Shown here: positions 1 through 7,293 of the stretch, in pieces
How the letters are laid out: the number at the start of each line of letters is the position of its first letter
How positions within the stretch are numbered: position 1 is the stretch's first letter
Source: CAZXBB01 sp964638815
GTDB lineage: Bacteria; Planctomycetota; Phycisphaerae; Phycisphaerales; SM1A02
Reading direction: 5' to 3'
Assembly (NCBI GenBank): GCA_964638815.1
Contig: CAZXBB010000321.1
Location: forward strand, 1-15,281
DNA: 15,281 bases
Translations under genes and position numbers: made by a program
Notes under the pieces: model-generated
Database searches by the model: none
Seen by the model: the letters and a program-made list of their open reading frames with translations, nothing else
Told to the model about the DNA's origin: nothing

Positions 1-1
1 G

Positions 2-730
2 GCGCTCGCGCGGCTTGCCGCCCTCGAGCGCCGGCTCCCGTCGCCACCGTCGCGGTTCGCGATCCCGTTCGTCTTTCGCGGCGCCGGCTACTACCGCTCC
101 ATCCGGCCCCGTCAGAATCCGGTCGAGATCGAGAGCCTGTACGCGCTCGTCTGCGCGATGAAGCCGCAGCGCGTCCTCGAGATCGGCACGGCCAAGGGCG
201 GCACGCTCTACCTGTGGGCGCAGGCCGCCGCCGACACGGCGACCATCGTCAGCGTCGACATGCCCGGCGGGCGATTCGGCGGCGGCTACCCGCTCGACCG
301 CGTTCCGCTCTACCAGGCGTTCGCGCGAGCGGAGCAGACGCTGGTGCTCCTGCGCGAGGACTCCCACGCCGACGCCACGCTGGAGCGCGTGCGCGGGCTG
401 TTCGACGGCGGGCCGGTCGACTTCGCGTTCATCGACGGCGACCACACCTACGACGGCGTGCGGAGCGACTTTGCGCGCTACGCACCGCTCGTCCGCCCCG
501 GCGGCTGCATCGGCTTCCACGACATCCGCCCGCAGCCCGACAGCCCCGACACCAAGGTGCACCGCCTCTGGGACGAGCTCGCCGCCTCCCCGCTCGAGAC
601 GATCGAGTTCGTCGCCCCGGACGACACGCGCCCGATCGGCATCGGCGTCGTGCGCGTGCCGGAGGAGGGGATCGACGCACTCTGCGATCCGCTCACCCGC
701 GCCCCGCGCGGAGCCCTGGCCGCGAAGTGA
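2..730 (+). CDS. Class I SAM-dependent methyltransferase (Methyltransf_24 / CmcI-like), 5' partial
   Basis: The reading frame is open from base 2, so the gene starts before the window; 242 C-terminal residues are visible. The ATG at 158 is internal, because the 52 residues before it read as coherent protein (for example FRGAGYYRSIRP). A SAM-binding glycine motif, VLEIGTAKGG, lies at visible residues 58-67. An acidic strand end, VSVDMPGG, follows, then FAFIDGDHTYDGVRSD, typical of the Methyltransf_24/cephalosporin-hydroxylase-like group. RPGGCIGFHDI then matches the beta-5 region of a Rossmann methyltransferase. Members often sit in glycan or natural-product loci and methylate sugars or other small molecules; the substrate here cannot be read. 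The gene converges on a glycosyltransferase, which fits a surface-glycan setting (inference). The fold call is firm; the function is open. Confidence 0.85.
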   Translation, partial: ALARLAALERRLPSPPSRFAIPFVFRGAGYYRSIRPRQNPVEIESLYALVCAMKPQRVLEIGTAKGGTLYLWAQAAADTATIVSVDMPGGRFGGGYPLDRVPLYQAFARAEQTLVLLREDSHADATLERVRGLFDGGPVDFAFIDGDHTYDGVRSDFARYAPLVRPGGCIGFHDIRPQPDSPDTKVHRLWDELAASPLETIEFVAPDDTRPIGIGVVRVPEEGIDALCDPLTRAPRGALAAK

Positions 731-734
731 CCGC

Positions 735-801
735 CCGTGCGGACGGACAGGTCCGTCGCCCCGGTCCAGCGCACGGACAGGGCCGCGTGGTGTCCGCACG
801 G
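735..801. repeat. 10-bp perfect inverted repeat between two convergent genes
   Basis: CCGTGCGGAC at 735-744 is repeated as its exact reverse complement GTCCGCACGG at 792-801. The repeat lies between the methyltransferase stop (730) and the glycosyltransferase stop (820), so transcripts from either side would carry it in the 3' untranslated region. The loop is long (47 nt) and has no T run, so this is not a classical intrinsic terminator. It may protect 3' ends or help Rho-dependent or two-way termination (inference). Confidence 0.5.
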
Positions 802-819
802 AACGAAACGCGCACTTCG

Positions 820-1812
820 TCATCCACGCCGATTTCGTGTGAGGGCTTCGAGCGACCCCCGCATACGCTCGAACACCGCGTCAACGGAGTAATGCTCCTG
901 CACGCGCGCGCGGCCCGCGCTCCCCATGCGGTCGCGCTTCGCGGAGTCGCCCGCCAGCGTCGCGATCGCGTCCGCCCAGTCGTCCGCGGTGTCCACCAGC
1001 GATCCCGTCTCCCCTTCGACCACGATGTCCCGGTGCACGCCCGCCCGCTCCGCCACGACGGGCAGCCGCGCGGCCATGTACTGGAGCACCTTCAGCCCGC
1101 ACTTGCCGCGCGTCCACGCATCCTCCGTCATCGGGGCGATGCCGATGTGCGACGCCGCGAGATCGCGGGTCTCGGTCGCGTCGGCCCACGGGATCGGACG
1201 CACCGCGAGACCGGGGACCGCGAGCGTGAAGTCGGCGATGATGTTGAGACGCAGCTTCGGAACGCGGGCCGCGGCGCCGGCCAGCGCCGGCGCGACGCGC
1301 TCGAGATATTTGCGGGTCGAGCCGCTGCCTATCCACACGAGGTCCGTCGTCGCGGCGGACCGCGACCCCGCGGGGCGGTAGCGCGCGGGCTCGACCGCCG
1401 TCGGAAGGACGACGACGTCGGCGCCCAGGGCGCGGCCCGCCTCGGCGAGATAGCCGTTGCCGGCCCACACGGCGTCACACGCTGACGCCATGGCGGCGAA
1501 GCGTCGGCGCCGCAGACGCGACGCGCGCCCGTCATCGCGCACGAAGATCGCGTCGTCGAGATCGAAGACGAGTCGCGGCGCCGCGGCGCGCAGACGCCTG
1601 CGGAAGATCCCGCCGAAAGTCTTGCGCAGCACGACCACGACATCGGCGCCCCGCGCCGCCGCGAGCACGGCGCGGCGATCACGGATGGTGTGTCCGGCCT
1701 CGACGTGCCCCGGCTCCCAGCCCGCCGCCTCGAGCCGGGCAAAGAACGCCGAAGCCCGGTAGCGCGTCGACGGCTTCGCCAGGCCCTTGGAGATGAAGAG
1801 GACGGACGGCAT
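820..1812 (-). CDS. GT4-type (GT-B fold) glycosyltransferase
   Basis: The 330-residue protein starts MPSVLFISKGLAKPSTRYRA, the usual first beta strand and loop of a GT-B glycosyltransferase acting at the cytoplasmic face of the membrane. The middle reads LVFDLDDAIF, then DLVWIGSGSTRKYL at the start of the nucleotide-sugar domain. The donor-site block is RGKCGLKVLQYMAARLPVV, where many GT4 enzymes have an E-x7-E pair; the GKCGLK-LQYMA form is a recognised subfamily variant, so this is probably not a loss of activity. Sugar donor and acceptor are unknown. The ATG at 1812 is preferred because a TATCTT -10-like element lies 8 nt upstream. The gene is divergent from the ABC exporter and converges on the methyltransferase; glycan assembly is a reasonable inference. 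Confidence 0.85.
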   Translation of the reverse strand: MPSVLFISKGLAKPSTRYRASAFFARLEAAGWEPGHVEAGHTIRDRRAVLAAARGADVVVVLRKTFGGIFRRRLRAAAPRLVFDLDDAIFVRDDGRASRLRRRRFAAMASACDAVWAGNGYLAEAGRALGADVVVLPTAVEPARYRPAGSRSAATTDLVWIGSGSTRKYLERVAPALAGAAARVPKLRLNIIADFTLAVPGLAVRPIPWADATETRDLAASHIGIAPMTEDAWTRGKCGLKVLQYMAARLPVVAERAGVHRDIVVEGETGSLVDTADDWADAIATLAGDSAKRDRMGSAGRARVQEHYSVDAVFERMRGSLEALTRNRRG

Positions 1813-1820
1813 CGGGGGGC

Positions 1821-1826
1821 AAGATA
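1821..1826 (-). promoter_or_regulatory. -10-like element TATCTT for the glycosyltransferase (leaderless type)
   Basis: On the - strand TATCTT ends 8 nt before the ATG at 1812, and no Shine-Dalgarno sequence lies between. Transcription would begin at or within a base or two of the start codon. No good -35 is visible. Confidence 0.5.
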
Positions 1827-1843
1827 GGGCACCGCTGTACGAG

Positions 1844-1853
1844 CGGGGCCCCG
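1844..1853. promoter_or_regulatory. Palindrome between two divergent -10 elements (possible operator)
   Basis: CGGGGCCCCG is a perfect 10-bp palindrome midway between the - strand -10 (1821-1826) and the + strand -10 (1859-1864). Its position would suit a regulator acting on both genes. GC-rich palindromes arise easily by chance in this DNA, so the call is weak. Confidence 0.25.
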
Positions 1854-1858
1854 ATCGT

Positions 1859-1864
1859 CATACT
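1859..1864 (+). promoter_or_regulatory. -10-like element CATACT for the ABC exporter
   Basis: CATACT matches TATAAT at four of six positions and ends 9 nt before the ATG at 1874. No Shine-Dalgarno sequence is present between them. It fits the short-leader pattern seen at other starts in this window. Confidence 0.35.
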
Positions 1865-1873
1865 GGCCCCGCC

Positions 1874-3724
1874 ATGGGCGAGTTCCTCCTCTTTTCGCGA
1901 CGCATGATCCGCGACTGGGCGCTGCTCAGCGTCGCGTTCCTGTTCGCGGTCATCTCGGCGCTGGGAATGGGCGTCGGGCTGCTGTCGCTCGTGCCCGCGG
2001 TCAAGCTCATCCTCGTACCCGACCCGGAGCACGGCGAGAGCCTCCCGGAGATCGCGCGGTACTTCAACGCCGCCCAGCGGGAGTGGATGGGGATCCCGAT
2101 CGAAGTGCCCGAGTGGATCATCGAGGCGGCTCCGGAATCGCGGCTCGACGGCGTCATCGCCATCGTCGGCTTCATCGCCGTCCTCACGGTGATCGGCGCG
2201 TTCTTCAACTTCATGCACCAGTACGTGAGCATCACGGTGGCCACGCGGACGGTCGCCAACGCCCGCATGGAGATCTTCCGGACGGCGATGTTCATGCCGC
2301 TCGTCCGCGTCACGACGCGCGGGGCATCCGAGTTCATCGCCCGCGTGATCCGCGACTCGGCCGCCGTCCAGAAGGGGCTCGTGGCCCTCATGAGCAAGAC
2401 GGTCGCGCACGCGACGCAGGGGCTCGTGCTCTTCGCGGTCGCGATCCTCGTCGGCAAGTCGCTCACGCTCGGAGCGCTGATCCTTCTCCCGCTGCTCGCG
2501 ATCATCCTCCGCAAGCTCGGCAAGCGGATCCGCCGCGGCACGCAGGGGTCCCTGCGACGACAGGAGGACCTCCTGCGGATCGCCACCGAAGCGATCCAGG
2601 GGCTGCGGTCGGTCAAGGCGAATACGGCCGAGGGGCAGGCCATCGCTCAGTTCGACGTCGTCAACCGCGAGGCGGTGCGGCAGGAGCTGCGGGCGCGGCT
2701 CGCGCGGGCGCTGTCGGGGCCGCTCATCGAGACGATCGCCATCTTCACCGTGGGGGCACTCGTGATCTTCGCCGCGCGGGAGATCATCGAGGACCGGCTC
2801 GACGCCGACAGCTTCCTGATCTCGCTCGGCGCGCTGGGCCTCGCGGGCAGCAAGTTCAAGATGATCGCCTCGCTGGTCAACGAGATCCAGGCGGCGTCGG
2901 CGCCGGCGCGGCGCCTGCTCGACGTGCTCGACGAGCCGTTCGAGGAAGACACGCGCACCGCGCGACCGGCGCTCCCCCGCCATCAACGCGCCTGCGGGTG
3001 GGTGTGGTTCAGCCTCACGTCCCCGGGCGCGCGCGCGCCGGCCGTCCGCGATATCGATCTCGAGATCCGACACGGCCAGCGCGTCGCGATCGTCGGCCCG
3101 AACGGCTGCGGCAAGACGACGCTCCTCAGCATGGTGCCGCGGTTGCTCGTGCCGGACAAGGGCCGCGTGCTCATCGACGACGTCGACCTCGCGACCGTCA
3201 GCCTCGCCAGCCTGCGCGGGCAGATGGCGGTGGTCGCGCAGGAGACCGTCCTCTTCCGCGGGTCGATCGCGGACAACATCAGCTTCGGAACCGGGCACGC
3301 GACCCGCGCGCAGATCGAGGGCGCGGCCCGCCGCGCGCACGCCCACCGCTTCATCTCGGAGATCCCGGGCGGGTACGACGCGACCATCGCGGAGCAGGGG
3401 AACTCCCTCTCCGGCGGCCAGCGGCAGCGCATCGCGATCGCGCGCGCGATCCTGCGCGATCCGTCGGTGCTCATCCTCGACGAGGCGACGAGCCAGATCG
3501 ACGCCGAGTCGGAAGCGCACATCACCGCAGCGATCAACGAGTTCGGCCGCGGCCGCACCGTGCTGCTCATCGCCCACCGGCTCGCCACGGTGATCGACGC
3601 CGACCGGATCGTCGTGATGGACGCCGGGGCGATCGTGGACCAGGGACGGCACGAGGAGCTGCTCGGGCGGTGCCCGCTGTACCGGCGTTTGTCTCAGACG
3701 CAACTGATCTCCGCCGCCGGGTGA
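1874..3724 (+). CDS. MsbA-type ABC exporter (fused membrane and ATPase domains)
   Basis: This 616-residue half-transporter should work as a homodimer in the cytoplasmic membrane, exporting lipid, glycolipid or another hydrophobic substrate. The N-terminal half holds the membrane segments: TM1 at about 14-40, an enlarged extracytoplasmic loop at about 44-92, then TM2. The C-terminal ATPase is complete: Walker A GPNGCGKTT from residue 408, Q-loop VVAQETVLFRGSI, signature LSGGQ at 512-516, Walker B LILDEA with D536/E537, and switch histidine 568 in IAHRL. An in-frame ATG at 1787 would overlap the divergent glycosyltransferase and adds residues unlike the family, so the ATG at 1874 (MGEFLLFSRR) was chosen. 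Pyruvate kinase follows 20 bp downstream. With glycosyltransferases nearby, a lipid-linked glycan is a possible cargo (inference). Confidence 0.93.
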   Translation: MGEFLLFSRRMIRDWALLSVAFLFAVISALGMGVGLLSLVPAVKLILVPDPEHGESLPEIARYFNAAQREWMGIPIEVPEWIIEAAPESRLDGVIAIVGFIAVLTVIGAFFNFMHQYVSITVATRTVANARMEIFRTAMFMPLVRVTTRGASEFIARVIRDSAAVQKGLVALMSKTVAHATQGLVLFAVAILVGKSLTLGALILLPLLAIILRKLGKRIRRGTQGSLRRQEDLLRIATEAIQGLRSVKANTAEGQAIAQFDVVNREAVRQELRARLARALSGPLIETIAIFTVGALVIFAAREIIEDRLDADSFLISLGALGLAGSKFKMIASLVNEIQAASAPARRLLDVLDEPFEEDTRTARPALPRHQRACGWVWFSLTSPGARAPAVRDIDLEIRHGQRVAIVGPNGCGKTTLLSMVPRLLVPDKGRVLIDDVDLATVSLASLRGQMAVVAQETVLFRGSIADNISFGTGHATRAQIEGAARRAHAHRFISEIPGGYDATIAEQGNSLSGGQRQRIAIARAILRDPSVLILDEATSQIDAESEAHITAAINEFGRGRTVLLIAHRLATVIDADRIVVMDAGAIVDQGRHEELLGRCPLYRRLSQTQLISAAG

Positions 3725-3732
3725 GTTCGGCC

Positions 3733-3738
3733 GATACT
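3733..3738 (+). promoter_or_regulatory. -10-like element GATACT before pyruvate kinase
   Basis: GATACT ends 6 nt before the ATG at 3745, in the 20-bp gap after the exporter stop, and there is no Shine-Dalgarno sequence. Pyruvate kinase may therefore have its own leaderless transcript besides any read-through from the exporter gene. Confidence 0.35.
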
Positions 3739-3744
3739 CTTCCC

Positions 3745-5292
3745 ATGACCCGGACTGCAACAAGACGGCTCGAGACCCCGGAACCGACGGCTCCCGCCAT
3801 CCACTCGACGCGCACGAAGATCGTCGCGACCGTCGGCCCGGCCTCGACCTCGTCCGAGAATCTCGGCAAGCTCATCGAGGCGGGTGTCTCGGTGTTCCGC
3901 CTCAACTTCAGCCACGGCACCCTCGACGAGCACGCCGGGGCGGTCCGACGGATCCGGGCCGAGGCGACGCGTCTCGGGCGCCCGGTGGCGGTGCTGGGCG
4001 ATCTCCAGGGGCCGCGCATCCGCGTCGGAAAGGTCGCCGGCGACGGGGTCGAGGTGGAGAAGGGCGCTCGGGTGCGCTTCCAGCGCGAGCCGATCGTCGC
4101 CGACGGGCGCGGCAAGCCGATCGTCTTCAGCAGCACCTACTCCGCGCTCGTGGATGACGTCGAGCCGGGTCAGCGTCTCCTCGTCAACGACGGCGTCGTG
4201 CGGATGCTGATCGTGGACCGCGCGAGCGACGCGATCGAGTGCCGCGTGACGCACGGCGGGGTGATCAGCTCGGGCAAGGGCATCAACCTGCCCGAGTCCG
4301 ACCTGAGCTGCGAGACGATGACCGATCGCGACTGGACCTGCGTCGACTGGGCGCTCGATAACGAGATCGACTTCCTCGCGCTCAGCTTCGTGCGCGGCGC
4401 GGACGACGTGGAGGAGCTCGCACTCGGGATCAGGACGCGCTGCGAGACGCGCGGCCGACCCGGCTGGCGACTGCCGATCATCGCGAAGATCGAGGTTCCC
4501 GCCGCGGTGAGCCGGATCGAAGCGATCGTCCAGGCGGCCGACGGGATCATGGTCGCACGCGGCGATCTCGGCGTCGAGATGGACCTCGCCCTCGTCCCCG
4601 TGATCCAGAAGCAGCTCATCGCCACGAGCCAGGCGTACGGCAAGCCGTGCATCATCGCGACGCAGATGTTCGAGTCGATGATCGAACGTCCGGCGCCCAG
4701 CCGCGCGGAGGCGAGCGACGTCGCCGGCGCGATCTTCGACCAGGTGGACGCCGTGATGCTGTCGGGCGAGACGTCGATCGGGCGTTTCCCGGTCATCGCC
4801 GTCGAGTACATGCGCCGCATCGCCGGGCACACCGAGGGCTATCTCGCGCAGGGACCCGCCCAACCGTCAGCGCCCGCGAAGCTGGTTGAATCGGGCTACC
4901 GCACCGCGGCCCTCGCCCACGGCGTGTGGACCGTCGCCCAGGACGTCGGCGCGAAGTACATCGTCGTCTGGTCCCAGAGCGGCGGCGGCGCCCGGTACCT
5001 GAGCCAGAACAACTTCCACGTTCCCATCGTCGCGGTCACGAGCGACGAGCGGGCGGCCCGCCAGATGCAGCTCCTGCGCGGCGTGACGCCGGTCCGCATG
5101 GACGTCCCCGCGGGCGGCCTCGCCGGCTTCACGCGCATGATGGATGACTGGCTCCAGGCGGGAGGCGGGGCGACGAAGGGCGACCCGTGCATCCTCGTCG
5201 CGGGCGAGCCGCTCGGGGTGCCGCGGGCGACGAACGCGCTGGCGATCCTCGTGGTCGGCGATCCGGACACCGGCTTCGCCAGGCACCGCTGA
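3745..5292 (+). CDS. pyk: Pyruvate kinase
   Basis: Converts phosphoenolpyruvate and ADP to pyruvate and ATP, the last step of glycolysis, in the cytoplasm. The 515-residue protein begins the conserved fold with STRTKIVATVGPAS at 21-34, then FRLNFSHG (51-58) and GDLQGPRIR (85-93). The active-site lysine lies in IIAKIE (K248), and the metal/phosphate loop MVARGDLGVE is at 269-278. ATQMFESMI and PSRAEASDVAGAIFD follow as in the family, and a C-terminal domain ending at 515 completes the normal layout. The frame is open far upstream on the + strand, but that part is out-of-frame shadow over the exporter; the ATG at 3745, just after the exporter stop, starts the homologous region with a short N-terminal extension. 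The family is usually allosteric through the C-terminal domain; the effector here is not readable. Confidence 0.97.
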   Translation: MTRTATRRLETPEPTAPAIHSTRTKIVATVGPASTSSENLGKLIEAGVSVFRLNFSHGTLDEHAGAVRRIRAEATRLGRPVAVLGDLQGPRIRVGKVAGDGVEVEKGARVRFQREPIVADGRGKPIVFSSTYSALVDDVEPGQRLLVNDGVVRMLIVDRASDAIECRVTHGGVISSGKGINLPESDLSCETMTDRDWTCVDWALDNEIDFLALSFVRGADDVEELALGIRTRCETRGRPGWRLPIIAKIEVPAAVSRIEAIVQAADGIMVARGDLGVEMDLALVPVIQKQLIATSQAYGKPCIIATQMFESMIERPAPSRAEASDVAGAIFDQVDAVMLSGETSIGRFPVIAVEYMRRIAGHTEGYLAQGPAQPSAPAKLVESGYRTAALAHGVWTVAQDVGAKYIVVWSQSGGGARYLSQNNFHVPIVAVTSDERAARQMQLLRGVTPVRMDVPAGGLAGFTRMMDDWLQAGGGATKGDPCILVAGEPLGVPRATNALAILVVGDPDTGFARHR

Positions 5293-5361
5293 CCCTGCCA
5301 CTTCGTCAGCCAGGGCGGGGATGACCGTGCTCCGACGGTTTCCGGATCCGTCAGACACAAC

Positions 5362-6252
5362 CTATCGCAGGCCGCAAACGCGACCGACGACCTCGGCCAG
5401 GTCACGCGCCGCGTCGGCCACTGCGCCCGTCCAGCCGGCCGAGTCGGGATCACCCGCATAGATCACCGACCGGCTCGCCGTCACGATCACGCCGCGGCCG
5501 CTCGCATCGAGCATCGGCTTCACGTCGTCCGCGCCGCCGCCCTGCGCGCCGAAGCCGGGCACCAGGAAGATCTGCCGCGGCATGATCTCGCGGAGGCGTT
5601 CGGCGTCGGCCGCCTTCGTCGCGCCCACGACGGCGCCGAGCGCGCTGAAGCCGTGCGTTCCGACCCTCGATGCGCCGAGATCCGACACGACGCCCGCGAC
5701 GCACTCGGCCACCGTGCGGCCGTCGGCGAGCTTCCGCGTCTGGATCGCGTCGCCGCCGGGATTCGAGGTGCGCACCAGCACGAACGCGCCGCGGTCCGGG
5801 CGAAGGAACGGCTCGATCCCGTCGGCGCCGAGGTATCCGTTCACCGTGATCCAGTCCACCGGCGCCGGCGCGGAGCCGGCTGCGCCGAACGCCGCCGCCG
5901 CGTAGTGTTCCGCGGAGAGGCCGATGTCGCCTCGCTTCGCGTCAAGGATCACCTCGAGCCCGCGCTCGCGCGCCGCCGACATGAGCTCCGCCAGGGCGCG
6001 AACGCCGAGGTGACCGTACCGCTCGAAGCAGGCGGACTGGAACTTCACGCACGGAACGTGGGCGGCCACCGCATCGAGCACCCCGAGCACGAACGAGCGA
6101 ACGGACGCCACCGCGTCGGACGGCGAGTCGCGCTCGCCGCCGGCGCCCCGCACGGTGCGCGGCAGACGCTCGAGCACCGGGTCGATGCCGACGCAGACCG
6201 GGGCCGCGCAGCGGGTGATCGCGTCGATGAGTCGGTCGGCGGCGTGGGGCAT
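5362..6252 (-). CDS. pyrF: Orotidine-5'-phosphate decarboxylase, subfamily 2
   Basis: Decarboxylates OMP to UMP, the last step of pyrimidine synthesis, in the cytoplasm. The 296-residue protein has the catalytic motif LDAKRGDIG with D104, K106 and D109. VCVGIDPVLERLP at 19-31 supplies the first-strand aspartate. TVNGYLGADGIEPFL, LVRTSNPG and VPGFGAQGG follow. This longer form with the DAKRGDIG signature is the second subfamily, as in actinobacteria and Deinococcus, rather than the roughly 230-residue E. coli type. The gene converges on pyruvate kinase across 69 bp, in which I see no clear terminator. The start at 6252 is supported by an upstream TAGAGT element. Confidence 0.95.
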   Translation of the reverse strand: MPHAADRLIDAITRCAAPVCVGIDPVLERLPRTVRGAGGERDSPSDAVASVRSFVLGVLDAVAAHVPCVKFQSACFERYGHLGVRALAELMSAARERGLEVILDAKRGDIGLSAEHYAAAAFGAAGSAPAPVDWITVNGYLGADGIEPFLRPDRGAFVLVRTSNPGGDAIQTRKLADGRTVAECVAGVVSDLGASRVGTHGFSALGAVVGATKAADAERLREIMPRQIFLVPGFGAQGGGADDVKPMLDASGRGVIVTASRSVIYAGDPDSAGWTGAVADAARDLAEVVGRVCGLR

Positions 6253-6263
6253 GCGCGCGGCTC

Positions 6264-6269
6264 ACTCTA
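6264..6269 (-). promoter_or_regulatory. -10-like element TAGAGT for pyrF
   Basis: On the - strand TAGAGT ends 11 nt before the pyrF ATG, leaving room for a leader of only a few bases and no Shine-Dalgarno sequence. Confidence 0.45.
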
Positions 6270-6289
6270 CCAGCCGTCGCCGCCGGGAG

Positions 6290-6308
6290 GGCCGGGCCGC
6301 ACCCGGCC
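6290..6308. promoter_or_regulatory. 7-bp inverted repeat just upstream of a -10 (possible operator)
   Basis: GGCCGGG at 6290-6296 and CCCGGCC at 6302-6308 form a perfect inverted repeat with a 5-nt centre. It ends 2 bp before the TAGAAT element of the DUF971 operon and sits within the 76-bp divergent spacer shared with pyrF. That is where a repressor or activator would bind, but a GC-rich inverted repeat could also be chance. Confidence 0.3.
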
Positions 6309-6310
6309 GA

Positions 6311-6316
6311 TAGAAT
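6311..6316 (+). promoter_or_regulatory. -10-like element TAGAAT for the DUF971 operon
   Basis: TAGAAT matches TATAAT at five of six positions and ends 12 nt before the ATG at 6329. The expected leader is about 5-6 nt, without a Shine-Dalgarno sequence. No TTGACA-like -35 is visible. Confidence 0.55.
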
Positions 6317-6328
6317 GAATTCGCCACC

Positions 6329-6751
6329 ATGAGCGAGCGACCCGTTCATCTCGATCTCGACCGGAAACGCGGGCTGACGGTCGAATGGCGCGACGGCACG
6401 CGGAGCTTCTTCCCGATCGGGCACCTCCGCCGGATGTCGCCGTCGGCCGAGGCCCGCGCGCTGCGCGAGGAGATGGCGCGCAATCCGCTCACGGTTCTGC
6501 CGGCGAGCGCCGCGACCGCGACCGGTCCGCTGACCGCCGTGGATGCGGAGATGATCGGCAACTACGCGGTCCGCATCCGGTTCTCCGACGGGCACGACAC
6601 GGGGCTGTACTCCTGGGCGTACCTGCGCTCGATCGACCCGGGCCGTCCCGACCCGGCGCCGGCGCCGCGTGACGCCGCGACCTCGCGCGCGGCGGAGCCC
6701 GACGCGCCCGGGGACCAGGGCGCCGCGGACGCAGGCGGGGCCCCGGCATGA
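6329..6751 (+). CDS. DUF971 (GBBH-like N-terminal domain) protein
   Basis: A 140-residue protein. Residues 1-107 match the DUF971 pattern: VHLDLDRKRGLTVEWRDG, a short FPIGHLRRMSPSAEAR stretch, then MIGNYAVRIRFSDGHDTGLYSWAYLRSI. The domain is a small beta fold also found at the N terminus of gamma-butyrobetaine hydroxylase. Stand-alone bacterial copies often accompany iron-sulfur assembly or Mrp-type genes, but their role is not settled. The cysteines often seen in the middle (CPCAxCR-like) are replaced here by MSPSAEAR, so metal binding at that site is unlikely. The last 33 residues are an Ala/Pro/Asp-rich tail, probably disordered. It is the first gene of a three-gene operon and overlaps the thioesterase by 4 bp (ATGA). 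Confidence 0.85.
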   Translation: MSERPVHLDLDRKRGLTVEWRDGTRSFFPIGHLRRMSPSAEARALREEMARNPLTVLPASAATATGPLTAVDAEMIGNYAVRIRFSDGHDTGLYSWAYLRSIDPGRPDPAPAPRDAATSRAAEPDAPGDQGAADAGGAPA

Positions 6752-7287
6752 ATCCGCCCGCGACGCCGAACCTCGTTCCGCGCACGGCCGGGTTCGACGC
6801 CGCCGGGTTCCCGGTGCCGTCGGACCGGGTCTTCTTCGCGGACCTGCGCGTCGGCGGCGGCGAGATGAGCACGGTGGTCGAGCATGTCACGAACACGGAG
6901 TACGTGCGCTGGCTCGACCGCGCCGCCGAGCTCCACGCGGACAGCCTCGGCCTCACGCGTGCGTGGCTCCTGTCCGGCGGCATCATGTGGTTCGTCGCCC
7001 GCCACGAGATCGACTACCTGGCCGAGACGCGGCTCGGCGACGAGCTCGTCGTCGCGACGTGGGTGCGCGACGTCGAGCGTGTGAAATCGTGGCGCGAGTA
7101 CACGATCATCCGCCCCGGCGACGGGCGAGTCGTGTGCCGGGCCGCCACGCTGTGGGTCCTCGTTGACCTGGCCACGCGACGCCCGCGTCGCCTCCCCCCG
7201 GCGATGAGGGATCGTCTCGCCTCCGCCGTCGCCCCCCCGCTCCGGGAGCGCGCCGCGCACCCGGGCGCCGCCCCTTCGATCGGATAG
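6748..7287 (+). CDS. Hotdog-fold acyl-CoA thioesterase (4HBT-like)
   Basis: A 179-residue protein of the single-hotdog 4-hydroxybenzoyl-CoA thioesterase group, which hydrolyses acyl-CoA or acyl-ACP thioesters in the cytoplasm. VTNTEYVRWLDRAAELHADSLG at about 47-68 is the segment holding the central helix and catalytic region; RHEIDYLAETRLGDELVVATWV and YTIIRPGDGRVVCRAATLWVLVD are the typical central and last strands. The exact substrate is unknown. The ATG sits in an ATGA overlap with the preceding stop, which suggests translational coupling. A proline/arginine-rich C-terminal tail follows residue about 145. The glycosyltransferase start lies 6 bp after its stop. Confidence 0.85.
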   Translation: MNPPATPNLVPRTAGFDAAGFPVPSDRVFFADLRVGGGEMSTVVEHVTNTEYVRWLDRAAELHADSLGLTRAWLLSGGIMWFVARHEIDYLAETRLGDELVVATWVRDVERVKSWREYTIIRPGDGRVVCRAATLWVLVDLATRRPRRLPPAMRDRLASAVAPPLRERAAHPGAAPSIG

Positions 7288-7293
7288 CCGCCG

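Noticed and set aside
820..1812. Loss of activity in the glycosyltransferase because the E-x7-E pair is missing
   Set aside because: The GKCGLK-LQYMA form is, to my knowledge, a common variant in a GT4 subfamily, so the change is probably not inactivating.
2083..3744. A frame continuing upstream of pyruvate kinase that would make a fusion of over 1000 residues
   Set aside because: The upstream part overlaps the exporter in another frame and reads as Arg/Gly/His-rich shadow. Pyruvate kinase homology starts just after the ATG at 3745.
1679..3763. A 694-codon open frame on the - strand opposite the ABC exporter
   Set aside because: Its translation is Arg/Asp/Glu-rich low-complexity text with no domain, and it mirrors the third-position G/C bias of the exporter on the other strand. 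The exporter has a complete set of ATPase motifs.
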